From Bartonella sp. HY038 (lineage in GTDB: Bacteria; Pseudomonadota; Alphaproteobacteria; Rhizobiales; Rhizobiaceae): a stretch of DNA of 64,000 bases. The notes under the pieces were generated by a model. It was not told the DNA's origin, searched no databases, and saw only the letters and a list, made by a program, of their open reading frames with translations. Positions 34,331 to 46,100 of this stretch are shown one piece after another. Positions within the stretch are counted from its first letter, which is position 1; every line of letters starts with the position of its first letter. The stretch spans positions 434,001-498,000 of the forward strand of contig NZ_CP059725.1 in NCBI RefSeq assembly GCF_014117425.1, written 5' to 3'. The translations under genes were made by a program, and so were the position numbers.

Positions 34331-35992
34331 ATGGCGTCCGATTTTTCCTCCACCCTCCTTATATCCCCTGAAAGCGTGACTTTAGCAGGTGATGCGAAAG
34401 CTTGGCCTTTCGAAGAGGCACGAAAAATTGTCAAACGTTATGAGAAAAAAGGTTTTCCTGATGAAGTCTTGTTTGAAACTGGCTATGGTCCGTCAGGCCT
34501 GCCGCATATCGGCACTTTTGGTGAGGTTGCCCGCACCACCATGGTGCGCCATGCTTTCCATGTTTTAACCGAGAATAAAGTTAAAACGCGCCTTATCTGT
34601 TTTTCTGATGATATGGATGGTTTGCGTAAAGTGCCTGATAATGTTCCTAATAAGGAAATGTTAGAGGCAGCGCTCGGTAAGCCCCTTACTCAAGTGCCTG
34701 ACCCATTTTTAAGTGAATATCCATCTTTTGGTGCGGCTAATAATGCACGTTTACGTGCCTTTCTCGATCGCTTTGGCTTTGATTATGAATTTGCAAGTGC
34801 AACCGATTATTATACATCAGGTCGCTTTGATGAAACCTTGCTACTAATGCTTAAAAATTATGACAAGGTCATTAACATTATTTTGCCAACCCTTGGTGAA
34901 GAACGCCGTGCTACCTATTCACCATTTTTGCCAATTAGCCCATTTTCTGGCAAGGTTTTGCAAGTGCCAATTATTGCCCGCGATGAAGCGCGTGGCACAA
35001 TTACCTATGTTGAGCCTGAAACAGGTGAAACCATTGAGACAGAAGTAACCGGTGGCAAAGTAAAATGCCAGTGGAAAGCTGACTGGGCAATGCGTTGGAC
35101 TGCCCTTGGCATTGATTATGAAATGGCTGGTAAGGATTTGATCGATTCAGTTACCCTGTCGTCAAAAATTTGTAAGGTTTTAGGTGGCACGCCGCCTGAA
35201 GGCTTTAATTATGAATTGTTCCTTGATGATAAGGGTGCAAAAATCTCCAAAGGCAAGGGCAATGGTCTTACCATTGATGAATGGCTTACTTATGCACCGA
35301 CTGAAAGCCTTGGACTTTATATGTTCCAAAAGCCAAAAACCGCTAAAAAACTTTATTTTGATGTGATCCCTAAAGCGGTTGATGAATATTATACTTATCT
35401 TTCAGCCTATGGTCGTCAGGATTGGAAAGAGCGCTTAAATAATCCAGTTTGGCATATGCATAATGGTAATCCACCGGCGATTGATTTACCTGTTTCTTTT
35501 GCGATGCTGTTGAATTTGGTGAGTGCATCCAATGCTGAAAATAAAAATGTGCTTTGGGGCTTTATCTCGCGCTATGCTGATGGTGTAACACCAGAAAATA
35601 ATAAAAGCCTTGATGATCTTGTTGGCTATGCCATTGGTTATTTTAATGATTTTGTTAAACCTACAAAAAAATTCCGCGCCCCTGATGAGGTTGAGCGTGA
35701 AACATTAATAGCTATTGATAAAAATCTTAGTGCGCTTGACTTGCAAGCTGATGGCAATATCATTCAAAATGCTTTGCTTGACGTGGCACGTAAGATTGAA
35801 CGCTATCAAGATAGTGCGAAAAAAGGCCCTGATGGCGGCCCCGGCGTATCGGTTATGTTCTTCCAAATGCTTTATGAAGTATTGATTGGTCAAGAGCGCG
35901 GTCCGCGTTTTGGTTCTTTTGTCGCGCTTTATGGCATTAATGAAACGCGCGAGCGCATTCAGCAAGCCTTAAATGGTGAATTGTTAAATTAA
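34331..35992 (+). CDS. lysS: Lysyl-tRNA synthetase, class I
   Basis: Charges tRNA-Lys. This is the class I (archaeal-type, LysK) enzyme used by most alphaproteobacteria. The Rossmann HIGH motif is in [20 protein letters not shown] and the KMSKS equivalent in [15 protein letters not shown]. At 553 residues it has normal length. ATG 34331 has GGGAACC before it. prfC follows on the same strand after a hairpin. Confidence 0.96.
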   Translation: MASDFSSTLLISPESVTLAGDAKAWPFEEARKIVKRYEKKGFPDEVLFETGYGPSGLPHIGTFGEVARTTMVRHAFHVLTENKVKTRLICFSDDMDGLRKVPDNVPNKEMLEAALGKPLTQVPDPFLSEYPSFGAANNARLRAFLDRFGFDYEFASATDYYTSGRFDETLLLMLKNYDKVINIILPTLGEERRATYSPFLPISPFSGKVLQVPIIARDEARGTITYVEPETGETIETEVTGGKVKCQWKADWAMRWTALGIDYEMAGKDLIDSVTLSSKICKVLGGTPPEGFNYELFLDDKGAKISKGKGNGLTIDEWLTYAPTESLGLYMFQKPKTAKKLYFDVIPKAVDEYYTYLSAYGRQDWKERLNNPVWHMHNGNPPAIDLPVSFAMLLNLVSASNAENKNVLWGFISRYADGVTPENNKSLDDLVGYAIGYFNDFVKPTKKFRAPDEVERETLIAIDKNLSALDLQADGNIIQNALLDVARKIERYQDSAKKGPDGGPGVSVMFFQMLYEVLIGQERGPRFGSFVALYGINETRERIQQALNGELLN

Positions 35993-36002
35993 TGGTAAAT
36001 TA

Positions 36003-36027
36003 GGCTCGATACCTATGGTATTGAGCC
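36003..36027 (+). terminator. Hairpin after lysS
   Basis: GGCTCGATACC pairs with GGTATTGAGCC (one G-U pair) around a 3-base loop, followed by a moderately T-rich stretch (TTCTTGCC). Likely a terminator or attenuator between lysS and prfC. Confidence 0.6.
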
Positions 36028-36122
36028 TTCTTGCCATGTTTTATTTTAGTTAAGACGCGCTGCCATAGCAAAAGTGTCTTTTATTGCGTCTTAACACGCA
36101 AAATTATTTTTAGGAGAATTTG

Positions 36123-37697
36123 ATGAGTGAAGCCAGCGAGGTCAAACGGCGCCGGACTTTTGCGATTATCGCCCACCCCGATGCTGGTAAAACAACTCTT
36201 ACCGAAAAGCTTTTGCTGTTTGGTGGTGCCATTCAGCTTGCTGGTGAAGTCAAGGCTAAAAAAGACCGTATTCAAACCCGCTCTGATTGGATGAATATCG
36301 AGCGGGATCGTGGTATTTCGGTTGTAACTTCAGTGATGACCTTTGAATATAAGGATTGTATTTTCAATCTTCTTGATACTCCTGGCCATGAAGACTTTGC
36401 CGATGATACTTATCGCACCTTAACGGCTGTGGATAGCGCGGTCATGGTGCTTGATGGCGCACGCGGTATTGAGCCACGAACATTAAAATTGTTTGAAGTT
36501 TGCCGTATGCGCAATATTCCGATTGTTACCTTTGTTAACAAAATGGATCGCGAAGCGCGTGATCCTTTGGAAATTTTGGATGAGATCGAAGAAAAATTAG
36601 CACTTGATACCGCGCCAGTTACTTGGCCAATTGGTGCAGGTAAAAATTTCGCCGGTAGCTTTTCCTTACATGAAAATAGCGTGCGCCAAAAGGATGAGGA
36701 AGAAACGCCAAGACCAGTAAGTGGGCCGGAAGAGGCTGCAGAATTACTGCCTGAAAATGAGCGGGATATGTTTGTGGATGGTGTGGTTCTCGCGCGCGAT
36801 GCTTGTAAGCGTTTTGATTTACAATCTTTCAGTGAAGGCCATATGACACCGGTTTATTTTGGCTCGGCACTGCGCAATTATGGTGTGCGTGATTTGATTG
36901 ATGCGCTGGTGGACTTTGGTCCGCAGCCGCGTGACCAAGTGGCCGATACAAGAACCGTTCATGCCGTTGAACCTAAAATGACTGGCTTTGTATTTAAAAT
37001 TCAAGCCAATATGGATCCTAACCATCGCGACCGCATTGCCTTTTTGCGTGTTTGCTCTGGCACTTTATCGCGTGGTATGAAAGCAAAATTGGTGCGCACT
37101 GGCAAACCAATGACCCTTTCAACCCCGCAATTCTTCTTTGCACGTTCACGCCAAATTGCCGATGAAGCCTTTGCAGGTGATGTGGTTGGCATTCCAAATC
37201 ATGGCACGCTGCGTATTGGTGACACGTTGACCGAGGGCGAAGATTTGCTGTTTAGAGGCGTACCTAATTTTGCGCCAGAAATTTTGCGTCGTGTGCGCCT
37301 TGGCGATGCGATGAAAGCCAAAAAACTGCGCGAAGCCTTGCAACAAATGGCAGAAGAAGGGGTTGTTCAGCTCTTTACGCCCGATGATGGCTCACCGGCG
37401 ATCGTCGGCGTGGTCGGCGCCTTGCAAATTGATGTATTGACCGAGCGTTTAAAGGTTGAATATTCTTTGCCTGTTGGTTTTGAAGTGGCTCGTTTTACAA
37501 TTTGCCGTTGGATTAGTGCAGATAGTCAAGAAGAACTAGATAAATTTATTGCAGCTCATCGCGCTGATATTGCTCATGATCTTGATAATGATCCGGTATT
37601 CTTGGCACAAAATGTCTTTTCTTTGAATTATGAAGCAGAGCGGTGGAAAGCCATTCGCTTTGCAGCGGTGAAAGATTATCAGGTGCGAGCAAATTAG
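36123..37697 (+). CDS. prfC: Peptide chain release factor 3
   Basis: Translational GTPase that recycles RF1/RF2 from the ribosome. The G1 motif is AHPDAGKTTLTEKLL, switch II is LLDTPGHEDFADDTYR, and NKMD is in VTFVNKMDREARDP. The 524-residue length fits RF3. ATG 36123 with AGGAG seven bases upstream is the start; the preceding TTG is not needed. A terminator follows at 37780. Confidence 0.96.
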   Translation: MSEASEVKRRRTFAIIAHPDAGKTTLTEKLLLFGGAIQLAGEVKAKKDRIQTRSDWMNIERDRGISVVTSVMTFEYKDCIFNLLDTPGHEDFADDTYRTLTAVDSAVMVLDGARGIEPRTLKLFEVCRMRNIPIVTFVNKMDREARDPLEILDEIEEKLALDTAPVTWPIGAGKNFAGSFSLHENSVRQKDEEETPRPVSGPEEAAELLPENERDMFVDGVVLARDACKRFDLQSFSEGHMTPVYFGSALRNYGVRDLIDALVDFGPQPRDQVADTRTVHAVEPKMTGFVFKIQANMDPNHRDRIAFLRVCSGTLSRGMKAKLVRTGKPMTLSTPQFFFARSRQIADEAFAGDVVGIPNHGTLRIGDTLTEGEDLLFRGVPNFAPEILRRVRLGDAMKAKKLREALQQMAEEGVVQLFTPDDGSPAIVGVVGALQIDVLTERLKVEYSLPVGFEVARFTICRWISADSQEELDKFIAAHRADIAHDLDNDPVFLAQNVFSLNYEAERWKAIRFAAVKDYQVRAN

Positions 37698-37779
37698 CCT
37701 AAATTGTATAAATTGCTAACCCATTGATAAATAGGCCTATAGGCTAATTGATTTTTAATGGATGGTTATGACCATGAAT

Positions 37780-37817
37780 AAGCACCGCTTTACAAAAAAT
37801 GTAAAATGGTGCTTTTT
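37780..37817 (+). terminator. Rho-independent terminator after prfC
   Basis: AAGCACC pairs with GGTGCTT, and an inner TTTACA/TGTAAA stem lies between them. Six T follow. It lies about 80 bases past the prfC stop. Confidence 0.85.
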
Positions 37818-37960
37818 TATTGAAATAATAATATTACTACAGCCCATAAATAAGCCGCAAAGTATTGCTGATCTCTAGTATGCTAGACAGCAATGAAAAG
37901 AAACAAAGTGATGAGTTACTGCCTTTTAATATGGTAACCTCAATAAAATGGATTATATTG

Positions 37961-38689
37961 ATGCTGCAAAAACTTTATTATGCGAGTTTCGCGTTTTTTT
38001 TAAGCTTATTTTTAAGTTTTACTGCGCATGCACAAGCAGATAATAACCCATCTGATGCGATAGGTGAGGGGCAGGCAACAGATCTTGATCCTGCTCTTAT
38101 TCCAAATAGTCCATTTCGTATAATTGGCTTTGGCGATAGCCTTATGGCTGGCTATCAGCTTGAGCAAGACCAATCTTTTGCAGCTGTTTTGGAAAAAAAA
38201 CTAAGCAGTGAGGGCTACGAAGTCATTGTTGATAATGCCGGCGTTTCTGGTGATACCACAACCGCCGGTTTGTCCCGTCTTGATTGGTCAGTACCAGATG
38301 ACGCAAAACTCGTCATTCTTGAGCTTGGTGCCAATGATATGTTGCGCGGTATTGAACCAGAGGTCACCGAGCAAAACCTTGACGCAATGCTTGCCCGCCT
38401 TCAAAGCCGCAAAATTCCAGTACTGCTCGCAGGTATGATGGCCGCGCCAAATATGGGGGTAGAAAATGTCACAAAATTTAATGCTATTTATCCGCGCCTT
38501 GCACAAAAATATAATGTTACCCTTTATCCGTTTTTTCTTGATGGTGTCGCAGGACAAAGCCAATATCAGCTAAGTGATGGCATGCACCCCAATAAGCAAG
38601 GGGTTGAACTTATGGTAGATCGGTTTTTGCCAACCATAAAGGCAGAATTACAAAAGCTTGGTGTTGAACCGCTGCAGGATAGTGAATAA
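37961..38689 (+). CDS. Exported GDSL-type arylesterase/lysophospholipase (TesA-like)
   Basis: Periplasmic SGNH hydrolase. All blocks are visible: nucleophile Ser in GFGDSLMAGYQL, the Gly of VSGDTTTAG, Asn in LELGANDMLRGI and the Asp-His pair in LSDGMHPNKQG. The signal peptide is LYYASFAFFLSLFLSFTAHAQ. ATG 37961 gives the most regular signal peptide; in-frame starts also exist at 37931 and TTG 37865. In many proteobacteria this gene is divergent from ybbA-ybbP; here those genes lie some 10 kb away beyond two autotransporters. Confidence 0.9.
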   Translation: MLQKLYYASFAFFLSLFLSFTAHAQADNNPSDAIGEGQATDLDPALIPNSPFRIIGFGDSLMAGYQLEQDQSFAAVLEKKLSSEGYEVIVDNAGVSGDTTTAGLSRLDWSVPDDAKLVILELGANDMLRGIEPEVTEQNLDAMLARLQSRKIPVLLAGMMAAPNMGVENVTKFNAIYPRLAQKYNVTLYPFFLDGVAGQSQYQLSDGMHPNKQGVELMVDRFLPTIKAELQKLGVEPLQDSE

Positions 38690-39381
38690 TTTTCATTTTT
38701 TGCGCTTTTTTCCTTTTTACATCAAAAATATATATTTTTGATGTTTATTGAGCTTGTTTCTTTAAATGAATAGGTCCTAACCCTAGTATAGATTATAAAA
38801 GCAGATCAATTTTACATTCATGAAATTAATGCTGCAAATAGTCTTTGCGCTCTACTAAGCGCCAATAATTTTTTTGCGAATTTATTAAAAACGCTTGATA
38901 TGCGTCATTATAGTGCAATTATTTGCGGCAAAAATTAGAATTCACAAACATATCGAACATTTTACATCTATTGATACCGTTTTTTATAGACCGCGAGCAG
39001 TTGCTAATTATATAGTAACTTAATCATGGATTGATAAATGCGCATAGCTATTGTCTTGACCAATGGGGGCAAATCCTTGGGGTTAACAATATTATATGTG
39101 ATGAAGTTATGTTGAAGCCGTTGTAAATATGGCAGTCCATTTAACAATATATCATAAGTCAATTAAAGTTTAGCTAGCTTGGTTAATGCTTGTTTTAACC
39201 AATACAAGGATAGCAGCTTGTTAATATAATCAAACGCTATTTAAGTTTTTAAAAAAAATTGTTTAAAAAATAAAATCAACCGCTTTATTTTAGAACTAAT
39301 TTATTTTATTAAATTTGCAATTTAAATATTATTAACATCCGTATTTACTAAAATTACATATTCTATTTTTTTAAATTCTAT
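38690..39381. other. AT-rich region between the esterase and the first autotransporter
   Basis: About 690 bases without a gene. It contains one solo mobile-element end (38731-38786, listed separately) and a long A/T-biased tract just before the autotransporter start. Confidence 0.5.
38731..38786 (+). repeat. Solo copy of the element end found at 62362-62417
   Basis: 56 bases match 62362-62417 with about five mismatches and end in ATAGGTCCTAACCCTAG. At 62 kb the same end pairs with an inverted partner; here no partner is seen, so this is a truncated or solo terminal repeat. Confidence 0.75.
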
Positions 39382-42300
39382 ATGAAAGTGTCGGGCTATC
39401 CGAAAATGAAAAATTCTATTCGTCGTTTATTATGTGCTACAATTCTATTTTCAGGTTTTACGCCGTCTTTTTTCTCTTTTGAGGTTTTTGCAGCGTCGAT
39501 TACCTATAATGGTACGACCAGTGAATTTGACCAATTACAAGACGATGCGCGCGGGATGGCTCAAAAAAGTGTTGGTCCTAATGATAGTGCAGACCAATCA
39601 GATAATTCTATTCTTATAAATGATTTAAATGGTTTAGGCGATGATTTTTCCGGTGATATTGCCGTCTATGGTGGTTATTCCGATCAAGGATCTTTAATTT
39701 CAAATAATAAAATTACCATGACTGGCGGTTCGGCGGTTGTCGTTTATGGCGGTTTTAGCACGTTGGGGGTGGTCCAAAATAACCAAGTTGATCTTTCAAA
39801 TGCTAAGATTAGCAATAATGTCTATGGTGGCTATAGCGAGGATTCAGAAGACGTCACGAGTAATAGTGTTGTTATTGACAATAATAGTTCGGTAGCAGGC
39901 TCGGTATATGGCGGATTAATGAACGGTTATAACGGTGATATTTCTAGAAATATTAGCGCAAACCGCGTTACCATATCGGGAAATAGCTCAATTGAAGGCG
40001 ATGTGCATGGCGCTTTTATTTATAACTATGCGTCTAATATTAGCAATATATTGAATGATAATATTGTCGAAATTACAAATAGTTATGTTAAAGGTCAAGT
40101 TTCTGGTGCCTATATTCAAAGTTCGGGCATGTTATCGGCTGATGAAATTTTTAACCTACAAGGAAATAGGGTCAATATTGTTACTAGCCGTGTAGATGGC
40201 AGTATCAATGGTGCTTATAGTAATGTTTACGGATCATCATCAGCGCTGCAAAATAGTGTGACGATTTTAAATAGTGATGTCACCCAGGTAAATGGCGGCA
40301 ATGTGTTTAGCAATGTTGAAGGGGTCAGTCTTATTGTTACAGCCAATTCTGTTGCTATAAGCGGTGGAAGTGCTTCACAAATTCAAGGCGGTAATGCTGA
40401 GTTAAATGGTTATAGTCCGTCCTTAGGGCAGGTTTTGGCTAACCGCGTCGATGTTGATGGTGTCACGGGTATTGCGTCAATTTATGGCGGCAGAGGCTAT
40501 ATTCGATATGGCTCTGCCTTGGTTAATGGTAATCAGGTTAATGTTTCGAACAGCATTTTGCGTTCAAATTCTGAAATCTATGGTGGCTATGCTTTTGGTG
40601 GCGAGAGCCTTCAAGCCAATGATAATAAAGTTCAAATAAGCAATAGTTCTTCAATTACCAGAGTTTATGGTGGTTTTGCTACAGGCGGTAGCGGTATGGA
40701 AGAGCAAAAAATTGAAAATTTTGCTCAAAATAATATGGTGGTCATATCGGGGAGTGATATTGGCTTAGAAGTTGTTGGCGGTCTTATCGAAACAAGCATG
40801 GCGAGCGACAACAATATTTTAAGCAATGCCGTTTCCATTGCTGATAGTCATGTCGGTGGAGACGTTATTGGCGGATCACTTCGCAATTATGGCTCGTCCA
40901 TTGACGTTACAATTGCTAGTAATACTATAGAATTATCAGGGCTTACAACTATTGATGGCTCTTTATATGGTGGCTATGCAATTAATGGAGTTGATGCAAG
41001 TCATGTCACCAATAATAGGGTGACACTTAATGGTGATCAGCTAACTATTCTTGGATCCTTATATGGTGGCTATAGCGTAAGCGGTAGTGGTGAGGTCAAT
41101 AATGAGTTTGACCGCGTTGTTGCCGGTAATACACTTAATCTTAATCAATATCGCGGCAGTGTCAGTGGTATTTATAATTTTGAAAATTATAATTGGCTAT
41201 TGCCAAGCTCTGTCGTCAATAATGACGTTCTTATCCATATTACCGGAAATGATGCCGTCAATTTAGATAATACCAATCATAGTATTGCAATGATAAATGA
41301 TGGCAATCGTCTAAATGAGGGTGATGAAATCACCATGATTGATAAGGCTGTTGGCATTCCAGCAGCAACGCCAACCCAAGTAACTCAAGGCCAATTCATT
41401 ATCTATGACGTTAGCGTTAAAGTCACTGATGACAATAAATTTGTGCTAAAAGTCAATGGTAAAACCGATGGTGAGGAAACGGATACTGGCGGTAGCGATG
41501 GTAATGATACTGATACTGATACTGGCGGCACAGATCACGATGAAACCAATACCGGCGGCACAGATAATAATGAAAGCGGCAGTGGTGGCGGTGACATTGA
41601 TGTTAAGCCAATTGTTCCTGATCAAAAACCTGCAGGATATATAAATCCGCGCAGTAAAGCATTTTCAGAAGGGCGAATTGCCAGCCTTGCCTTCCTTAAT
41701 CAAGCCAATGATTTGATTGCAACTGGTGGCATTGACAATATTCGTATCATGGTTCGCGCCAATGAAGATGAAATATATCGTCCTCATTTTATTCCATTCA
41801 TGATCGCTAATGGCTCAACCCAGCGCTATAAAACCGGTAGTCATGTTGATATTGATGGTTTTAATATGGCGGTTGGCCTTGCTACTGGTTTTGAAACCAA
41901 GGCAAATCATAAAGTAACCCTTGGTTCATTTTTTGAATATGGTCACGGTACTTATGATACCTATAATAATTTCGCCACTTATGGTTCAGTTCATGCTGAT
42001 GGTGATGTAAATTATAAGGGCGGTGGTATTTTTGGCCGTATGGAATTTAATGGTACCGGTCTTGGCCGCGTTGCAAGCCTTGCCGCAGATCAGGCTGACG
42101 GCCTTTATGTGGAAGCCTCAATAAGAGGCGGCAAAACCCGCAATAAGTTTGACGGCAGCAATGATTTAATTGATGGTGAAGGTTATCGCGGTATCTATGA
42201 TAGCAAGGTTTCCTATTATGGTGGCCATGCAGCTGTTGCCTATGTTTTCAACTTTGATGAAAAGCAAGCACTAGATGTTTATGGTCGCTATTTGTGGATG

Positions 42301-42651
42301 CATATGGATGGCGATACAGTCAATATTGGCAAGGATCGGTTGCATTTTGATAAAAGCAACAGCTCGCGCATGCAACTTGGTGGGCGCTATAGCTATGCAT
42401 ATAGCCAGCAATTCAAGCCCTATATTGGCGCGGCATATGAATATGAGTTTGATGGTGCAATTAGTGCCAATGCCTATGGCTTAAGTCTGGCAGAGCCATC
42501 ATTAAAAGGCTCAACTGGTATTTTTGAAGCCGGTTTCTTGTTCCATCCAATTGCTGATAATGAAGCACTTAGCATTAATGTCAATGGTCAAGGCTTTGTT
42601 GGCCAGCGTCAAGGTGGTGGCGGTGGTGCTAAAATTAAATATCAATTTTAG
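39382..42651 (+). CDS. Autotransporter 1 (type Va), 'VYGGYS'-repeat passenger
   Basis: A 1089-residue surface protein. The signal peptide (RRLLCATILFSGFTPSFFSF) is followed by an Asn/Ser-rich passenger of about 12-15 irregular repeats. Each repeat pairs an N-x-V strand with a YGG turn (SVYGGLMNGYN, NVYGGYSEDSE, RVYGGFATGGS), as in beta-helix adhesins. A conserved stalk (from about residue 590), a Thr/Asp/Gly linker (DTDTDTGGTDHDETNTGG) and a C-terminal beta-barrel of about 300 residues ending in KIKYQF complete it. From the stalk on it is nearly identical to autotransporter 2 apart from the linker. Start could be ATG 39406. It is probably an adhesin; the target is unknown. Confidence 0.9.
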   Translation: MKVSGYPKMKNSIRRLLCATILFSGFTPSFFSFEVFAASITYNGTTSEFDQLQDDARGMAQKSVGPNDSADQSDNSILINDLNGLGDDFSGDIAVYGGYSDQGSLISNNKITMTGGSAVVVYGGFSTLGVVQNNQVDLSNAKISNNVYGGYSEDSEDVTSNSVVIDNNSSVAGSVYGGLMNGYNGDISRNISANRVTISGNSSIEGDVHGAFIYNYASNISNILNDNIVEITNSYVKGQVSGAYIQSSGMLSADEIFNLQGNRVNIVTSRVDGSINGAYSNVYGSSSALQNSVTILNSDVTQVNGGNVFSNVEGVSLIVTANSVAISGGSASQIQGGNAELNGYSPSLGQVLANRVDVDGVTGIASIYGGRGYIRYGSALVNGNQVNVSNSILRSNSEIYGGYAFGGESLQANDNKVQISNSSSITRVYGGFATGGSGMEEQKIENFAQNNMVVISGSDIGLEVVGGLIETSMASDNNILSNAVSIADSHVGGDVIGGSLRNYGSSIDVTIASNTIELSGLTTIDGSLYGGYAINGVDASHVTNNRVTLNGDQLTILGSLYGGYSVSGSGEVNNEFDRVVAGNTLNLNQYRGSVSGIYNFENYNWLLPSSVVNNDVLIHITGNDAVNLDNTNHSIAMINDGNRLNEGDEITMIDKAVGIPAATPTQVTQGQFIIYDVSVKVTDDNKFVLKVNGKTDGEETDTGGSDGNDTDTDTGGTDHDETNTGGTDNNESGSGGGDIDVKPIVPDQKPAGYINPRSKAFSEGRIASLAFLNQANDLIATGGIDNIRIMVRANEDEIYRPHFIPFMIANGSTQRYKTGSHVDIDGFNMAVGLATGFETKANHKVTLGSFFEYGHGTYDTYNNFATYGSVHADGDVNYKGGGIFGRMEFNGTGLGRVASLAADQADGLYVEASIRGGKTRNKFDGSNDLIDGEGYRGIYDSKVSYYGGHAAVAYVFNFDEKQALDVYGRYLWMHMDGDTVNIGKDRLHFDKSNSSRMQLGGRYSYAYSQQFKPYIGAAYEYEFDGAISANAYGLSLAEPSLKGSTGIFEAGFLFHPIADNEALSINVNGQGFVGQRQGGGGGAKIKYQF
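41640..42651 (+). repeat. Near-identical autotransporter barrel DNA, copy 1
   Basis: About 1.0 kb almost identical at nucleotide level to 45590-46601, with long runs showing no synonymous change. A shorter preceding tract (about 41128-41470 against 45178-45520) is also closely related; only the linker differs. Confidence 0.9.
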
Positions 42652-43124
42652 AAGCTAAAAGTCCCACCTGAAAATTTGTGTAATATGTTTTTCAATTGGA
42701 TATTTTATCATTTTTTCTATTTTGCACAGGCAATCCAAGAATGCTTGTAAATATTTTTTATTAGGTTTAGTGCAAGAATTGCCTATTATTCAAGAAGTGC
42801 TATTATTTCTTTAGAAAAAATGTTCTTTCGCTAAATTATGAAACCCTGTTTTGCAAAGCTATTTGCTTTGGCGCTGATTCTTTAGCTAAAGGATGATATT
42901 TCATATAAAAGTATTATTTAAAAAGTATATATTTTATATCTTGATCGTTATGTCTATTTGAATTTCCAGTTATTCTAAGTTTAATTGGTTTAAAATGCTT
43001 CATTTTGAAGCAATTATCTATTTAATTTCTTTGTTTAGACATAATATTCTATTTAGTTAAAAAGTAATTGATATTTTAATAATATTTTTTTAAAAGCAAT
43101 CAATTAAATATTAAGGAATATTTT
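42652..43124. other. Intergenic region between the two autotransporters
   Basis: About 470 AT-rich bases with no gene. The near-identity of the two autotransporter 3' ends stops at the stop codon and does not continue here. The region presumably carries the promoter of the second gene. Confidence 0.45.
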
Positions 43125-46100
43125 ATGCGTGTCTCCCCACAAATATTGCACTCGGTTTCTAAGATAGCGCTTGTAACGGTTTTTGTTCAAGCTGCGATAT
43201 TGGGGAACGCTTGGTCTGATGTCATTGAGTATGATGGTACAAATTTAGCAGTGCTTCAACCCGATCCACTTTTAAACTTGGATCCGCATGTAAGCCTTTA
43301 TTCAACGCATGCTTCTTCTAATAATACTATTACAGTTATTGGAACTGGAGCATTATGGAAAACAACCGGCGATGCTATCAATGCACCTTATGCTATCTAT
43401 GGTGGAATAGATATTGGTGCCACAAGTAGTAATTCTACGCCAGCACAAAATGGTGCAGATATTTCATCCAATGCTGTTTTAATGCAAAATGTAGCTTTTG
43501 ACTGGTCAAGTGAAACTGTGTCGAGCGATGATGCTTGGCTTTATAAACAAGCTTTATTTGTCAGTGGCGGCGGCTTGGTATTTGGTGGGCTAAGTATTGG
43601 TGGTGTAGGCGATGCGACAGGACTTTCAGATGAAGTAAGCGGTGGCAATGGTGGGATTGTCAGTTATAATAGTGTTTCGTTAAGTAATGTTTCTATCGCA
43701 GGTGGTAATGCGGGTACAACCAACGCAAGTTCCAGTTATACCGGATCACCTGTTGCAGGTTTTGGTGGTGCATCTATCTTTGGTGGAGTAAGCATCGGTG
43801 GTTTTGGAGGTCTACCAAAAGGCCATACGGTTTCAGCAGGGGGCGCGGGTGGTGATGTTCAGTTTAATTCAGTATCACTTAACGGTGTTGTATTAAATGG
43901 TGGTGCAGGTGGTACTCTTGCTGGTGTAGTAGAGCAGGCGGCTGCAGGTGTCGGCGGTATGGGGGGCGGTTCCGTTTTTGGTGGGCTAAGTATTGGCGGT
44001 GCTTCTGGAACCAATACTACTACATTAGATGATATAAAAATAAATCAAGGAAGAGGCGGTACAGTCAGCCAAAATAGCGTCGTAATTAAAAATGCATCGC
44101 TTAAAGGTGGCGGTGGGGGTAATGGTGATTACGCTGTTGCAACTGCTGGCGGTGCAGCTGGTCTTGGTGGAGGATCGGTTTTCGGGGGTGTGAGTATCGG
44201 TGGGGTAGGTATTAGCTATGCGTCTTCAGCTGTAGAAAGTGGTAGAGGCGGAGACGTTATAGCCAACCGAGTTTACTTGGAAAACGTTACCATTGAAGGG
44301 GCAACAGGTGGTAATGGCGGGGTGGGATCCAATTTATGGTTTGGTAGTGGCGGCGGTGGAACCGGTGGTTTGGGTGGTGGTTCTGTTGTCGGTGGTATGA
44401 GCATTGGTGCTGCTGGCAGTATGGGAACTTACGACTTTTCGGGAACTGATATACATTATTTAAACTATACAACAGGCGGTTCTGGTGGTTTAGTTGATGG
44501 TAATGAGGTTGTATTATCTAATGTCGTTTTACGCGGCGCATCTGGTGGGGATGGTGGTAAAGGTGGTGATAGTTACATTATCAGGCCACCAAGTTTTGGT
44601 ACATCTGGCGGAGGAGCCGGCGGATTTGGTGGCGGCTCTGTCTTTGGTGGTATTAGCATTGGTGGATCTGGTGGCAATAATGCACAAGGTGGATCTGGCG
44701 GAAATGTTATTAATAACAAAATTACCTTAAAAGATGTAACACTTATTGGAGCGGCAGGCGGTAGCGGAGGGACTGGTGGACAAAACAAAATGGCAACAGC
44801 TTTTAGTGGTGAAGCTGGTAAGGGAGCCATAGGTCTTGATGGTGGGTCTGTTTTTGGTGGCGTTAGTATTGGCGGCGCAAGTGGTGGTAGTGCCGAAAGT
44901 GTTACTGGAGGTCAAGGCGGTAATACCTCGCAAAATCGTATTTCCATTGCTGGTAAAACGAGTATTTCAGGTGATGTTTACGGTGGATTAACCATTGGTG
45001 GGGCAGGCGGTGCTGGTATTGACAGTCCTGCAATTGCTGGTAATGGCGGTAATGCGATTAATAATATTATTTCTTTGTCAGGTCATGATATTAGTATTTT
45101 AGGCGCCTTGTTTGGCGGCTATAGTATAAATGGTGATGGATCTATTAATGGTGGTTTTCAGCAAGTTATGTCTGGAAATACACTCAATCTTAATGAATAT
45201 CGCGGTAGTGTACGTGGCATTTATAATTTTGAAAATTATAATTGGCTATTGCCAAGCTCTGTCGTCAATAATGATGTACTTATCCATATTACCGGCAATG
45301 ATGCTGTCAATTTGGACCATACCAACCATAGCGTTGCAATGGTTAATGATGGCAATCGTTTAAACGCAGGTGATGAAATCACCATGATTGATAAGGCTGT
45401 TGGCATTCCAGCAGCAACGCCAACTCAAGTAACTCAAGGCCAATTCATTATCTATGACGTTAGTGTTAAAGTGACTGACGACAATAGATTTGTGCTAAAA
45501 GTCAATGGTAAAACCGATGGGGGAGACGGAGGTAATGGCGGTGGCGATACCGATGAAACATCAATTAAACCTGAAAAACCTGCAGGATATATTAATCCGC
45601 GCAGTAAAGCATTTTCAGAAGGGCGCATTGCCAGCCTTGCCTTCCTTAATCAAGCCAATGATTTGATTGCAACTGCTGGCATTGACAATATTCGTATCAT
45701 GGTTCGCGCCAATGAAGATGAAATATATCGTCCTCATTTTATTCCATTCATGATCGCTAATGGCTCAACCCAGCGCTATAAAACCGGTAGTCATGTTGAT
45801 ATTGATGGTTTTAATATGGCGGTTGGCCTTGCTACTGGTTTTGAAACCAAGGCAAATCATAAAGTAACCCTTGGTTCATTTTTTGAATATGGTCACGGTA
45901 CTTATGATACCTATAATAATTTTGCCACTTATGGTTCAGTTCATGCTGATGGTGATGTAAATTATAAGGGCGGTGGTATTTTTGGCCGTATGGAATTTAA
46001 TGGTACTGGTCTTGGCCGAGTTGCAAGTCTTGGCGCAGATCAGGCCGACGGCCTTTATGTTGAAGCCTCAATAAGAGGCGGCAAAACCCGCAATAAGTTT

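Noticed and set aside
43560..45150. Periodic repeats that could be mistaken for a CRISPR array
   Set aside because: The repeats are long, coding, in frame and imperfect, and belong to the autotransporter passenger. No CRISPR array or cas gene was seen in the window.
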